Assembly (NCBI GenBank): GCA_021776525.1 | Contig: JAJFFT010000004.1 | Coordinates: 470,499-534,498, forward strand | DNA from: Robiginitomaculum sp. | Lineage (GTDB): Bacteria > Pseudomonadota > Alphaproteobacteria > Caulobacterales > Maricaulaceae | DNA length: 64,000 bases | Direction of reading: 5' to 3' | In this document: positions 63,617-64,000 of the stretch, in pieces | How the letters are laid out: each line of letters starts with the position of its first letter | Numbering within the stretch: position 1 is the stretch's first letter | Position numbers and translations under genes: made by a program | The notes under the pieces: generated by a model | Told to the model about the DNA's origin: nothing | Databases searched by the model: none | Seen by the model: only the letters and a program-made list of their open reading frames with translations

Positions 63617-64000
63617 GCTGATAGAGGGGCAATCGCCCCTGATCCTCAGCTTCCCGCATTCGGGAACTCATATACCTGCGGACATTGCCCTGCATCTTAA
63701 TGAAACCGGTCAGACCATGGCCGACACAGACTGGCATGTGCCGCGACTTTATGATTTTGCCCAGTCTATGGACGTGACCTGGGTCGAGGCGCAGTATTCG
63801 CGTTATGTGGTTGATTTGAACCGCGACCCGGCGGGCGCATCGCTGTATCCGGGGCAGGCAACAACGGCGTTGTGCCCGGCAGAAAGTTTTGATGGTGCGC
63901 CGCTTTGGCAAATGGGCCAAGTGCCCGATGAGCGAGAAGTAGCCCGACGTAAAGATCTCTATTTTACGCCCTATCACCGGGGCTTGGCGGCGCAGATAGA
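63603..64000 (+). CDS. hutG: N-formylglutamate deformylase (partial, cut by window end)
   Basis: First about 132 residues of an N-formylglutamate amidohydrolase. [21 protein letters not shown] is the typical start with the metal-binding His of SFPHSGTH, then [14 protein letters not shown] and YVVDLNRDP. The reaction yields glutamate and formate, the last step after HutF. It overlaps hutH by 14 bp. The rest lies beyond the window. Confidence 0.9.
   Translation, partial: MSLFKLIEGQSPLILSFPHSGTHIPADIALHLNETGQTMADTDWHVPRLYDFAQSMDVTWVEAQYSRYVVDLNRDPAGASLYPGQATTALCPAESFDGAPLWQMGQVPDEREVARRKDLYFTPYHRGLAAQI

Overview
The window is a piece of an alphaproteobacterial chromosome (order not determined). 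The evidence is a gyrA-coaD-peptidylprolyl isomerase-queA block, an LdtR-like MarR regulator, a GTTC-N7-GTTC type LexA box in front of uvrA, an initiator tRNA with the usual alphaproteobacterial sequence, a TonB-dependent receptor with an N-terminal VTGSR-type box, and dispersed GTCATCCCGG palindromes. Into this GC-rich background is inserted one large, clearly AT-richer block at about 25.9-51.6 kb. A smaller AT-rich gene also sits after queA.

Layout. 0-3.7 kb: a tandem-duplicated module of a multi-pass membrane protein plus a CPBP-family membrane protease. 3.7-14.1 kb: uvrA (leftward), ssb, gyrA, coaD, two cyclophilins, an AhpD-like protein and queA. 14.2-15.2 kb: a probably acquired gene with a zinc ribbon and a nucleoside-deoxyribosyltransferase/TIR-like domain. 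15.3-19.3 kb: AidB-like acyl-CoA dehydrogenase, LdtR-like regulator, GNAT acetyltransferase, hemB. 19.5-22.6 kb: valine catabolism operon (acyl-CoA dehydrogenase, 3-hydroxyisobutyryl-CoA hydrolase, 3-hydroxyisobutyrate dehydrogenase). 23.1-25.7 kb: SDR, MFS transporter, small membrane protein. 25.83-25.90 kb: tRNA-fMet.

25.89-51.63 kb: a mobilizable genomic island integrated in the 3' end of tRNA-fMet. A large serine recombinase at the left end has its last codons inside the tRNA. MobC, a MobA/VirD2-type relaxase and a VirD4-type coupling protein lie at the right end. No other type IV secretion genes are visible, so it looks like an integrative mobilizable element rather than a self-transmissible one. 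Its cargo is almost entirely genome conflict: type I R-M (hsdM-hsdS-hsdR), ArdA antirestriction protein, a SIR2-HerA operon extended by a KTSC protein and a Cas4-like/DEDD nuclease fusion, a Fic protein with an AbiEi-like N-terminus followed by a membrane protein with a PD-(D/E)XK-like domain, a secreted EEP nuclease, and a DUF3800-like protein. Two cargo blocks lie between a gene's 3' end and a second, diverged copy of that 3' end. Four 14-bp iterons next to hairpins and an unknown protein could be a replication or control locus.

51.7-56.8 kb: LytTR response regulator and LytS-type histidine kinase, divergent from a TonB-dependent receptor. 57.0-59.4 kb: lipoprotein, fumarylacetoacetase-family enzyme, MarR regulator. 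59.4-64 kb: histidine utilisation genes hutF, hutI, hutH and partial hutG, which together imply the formylglutamate route. hutU is not in the window.

The best candidates for something undescribed are (i) the Fic/AbiEi plus membrane-nuclease pair with its 24-bp promoter repeats, (ii) the SIR2-HerA-KTSC-Cas4/DEDD arrangement, (iii) the recombinase whose C-terminal tail is exchanged on integration, and (iv) the iteron/hairpin locus.
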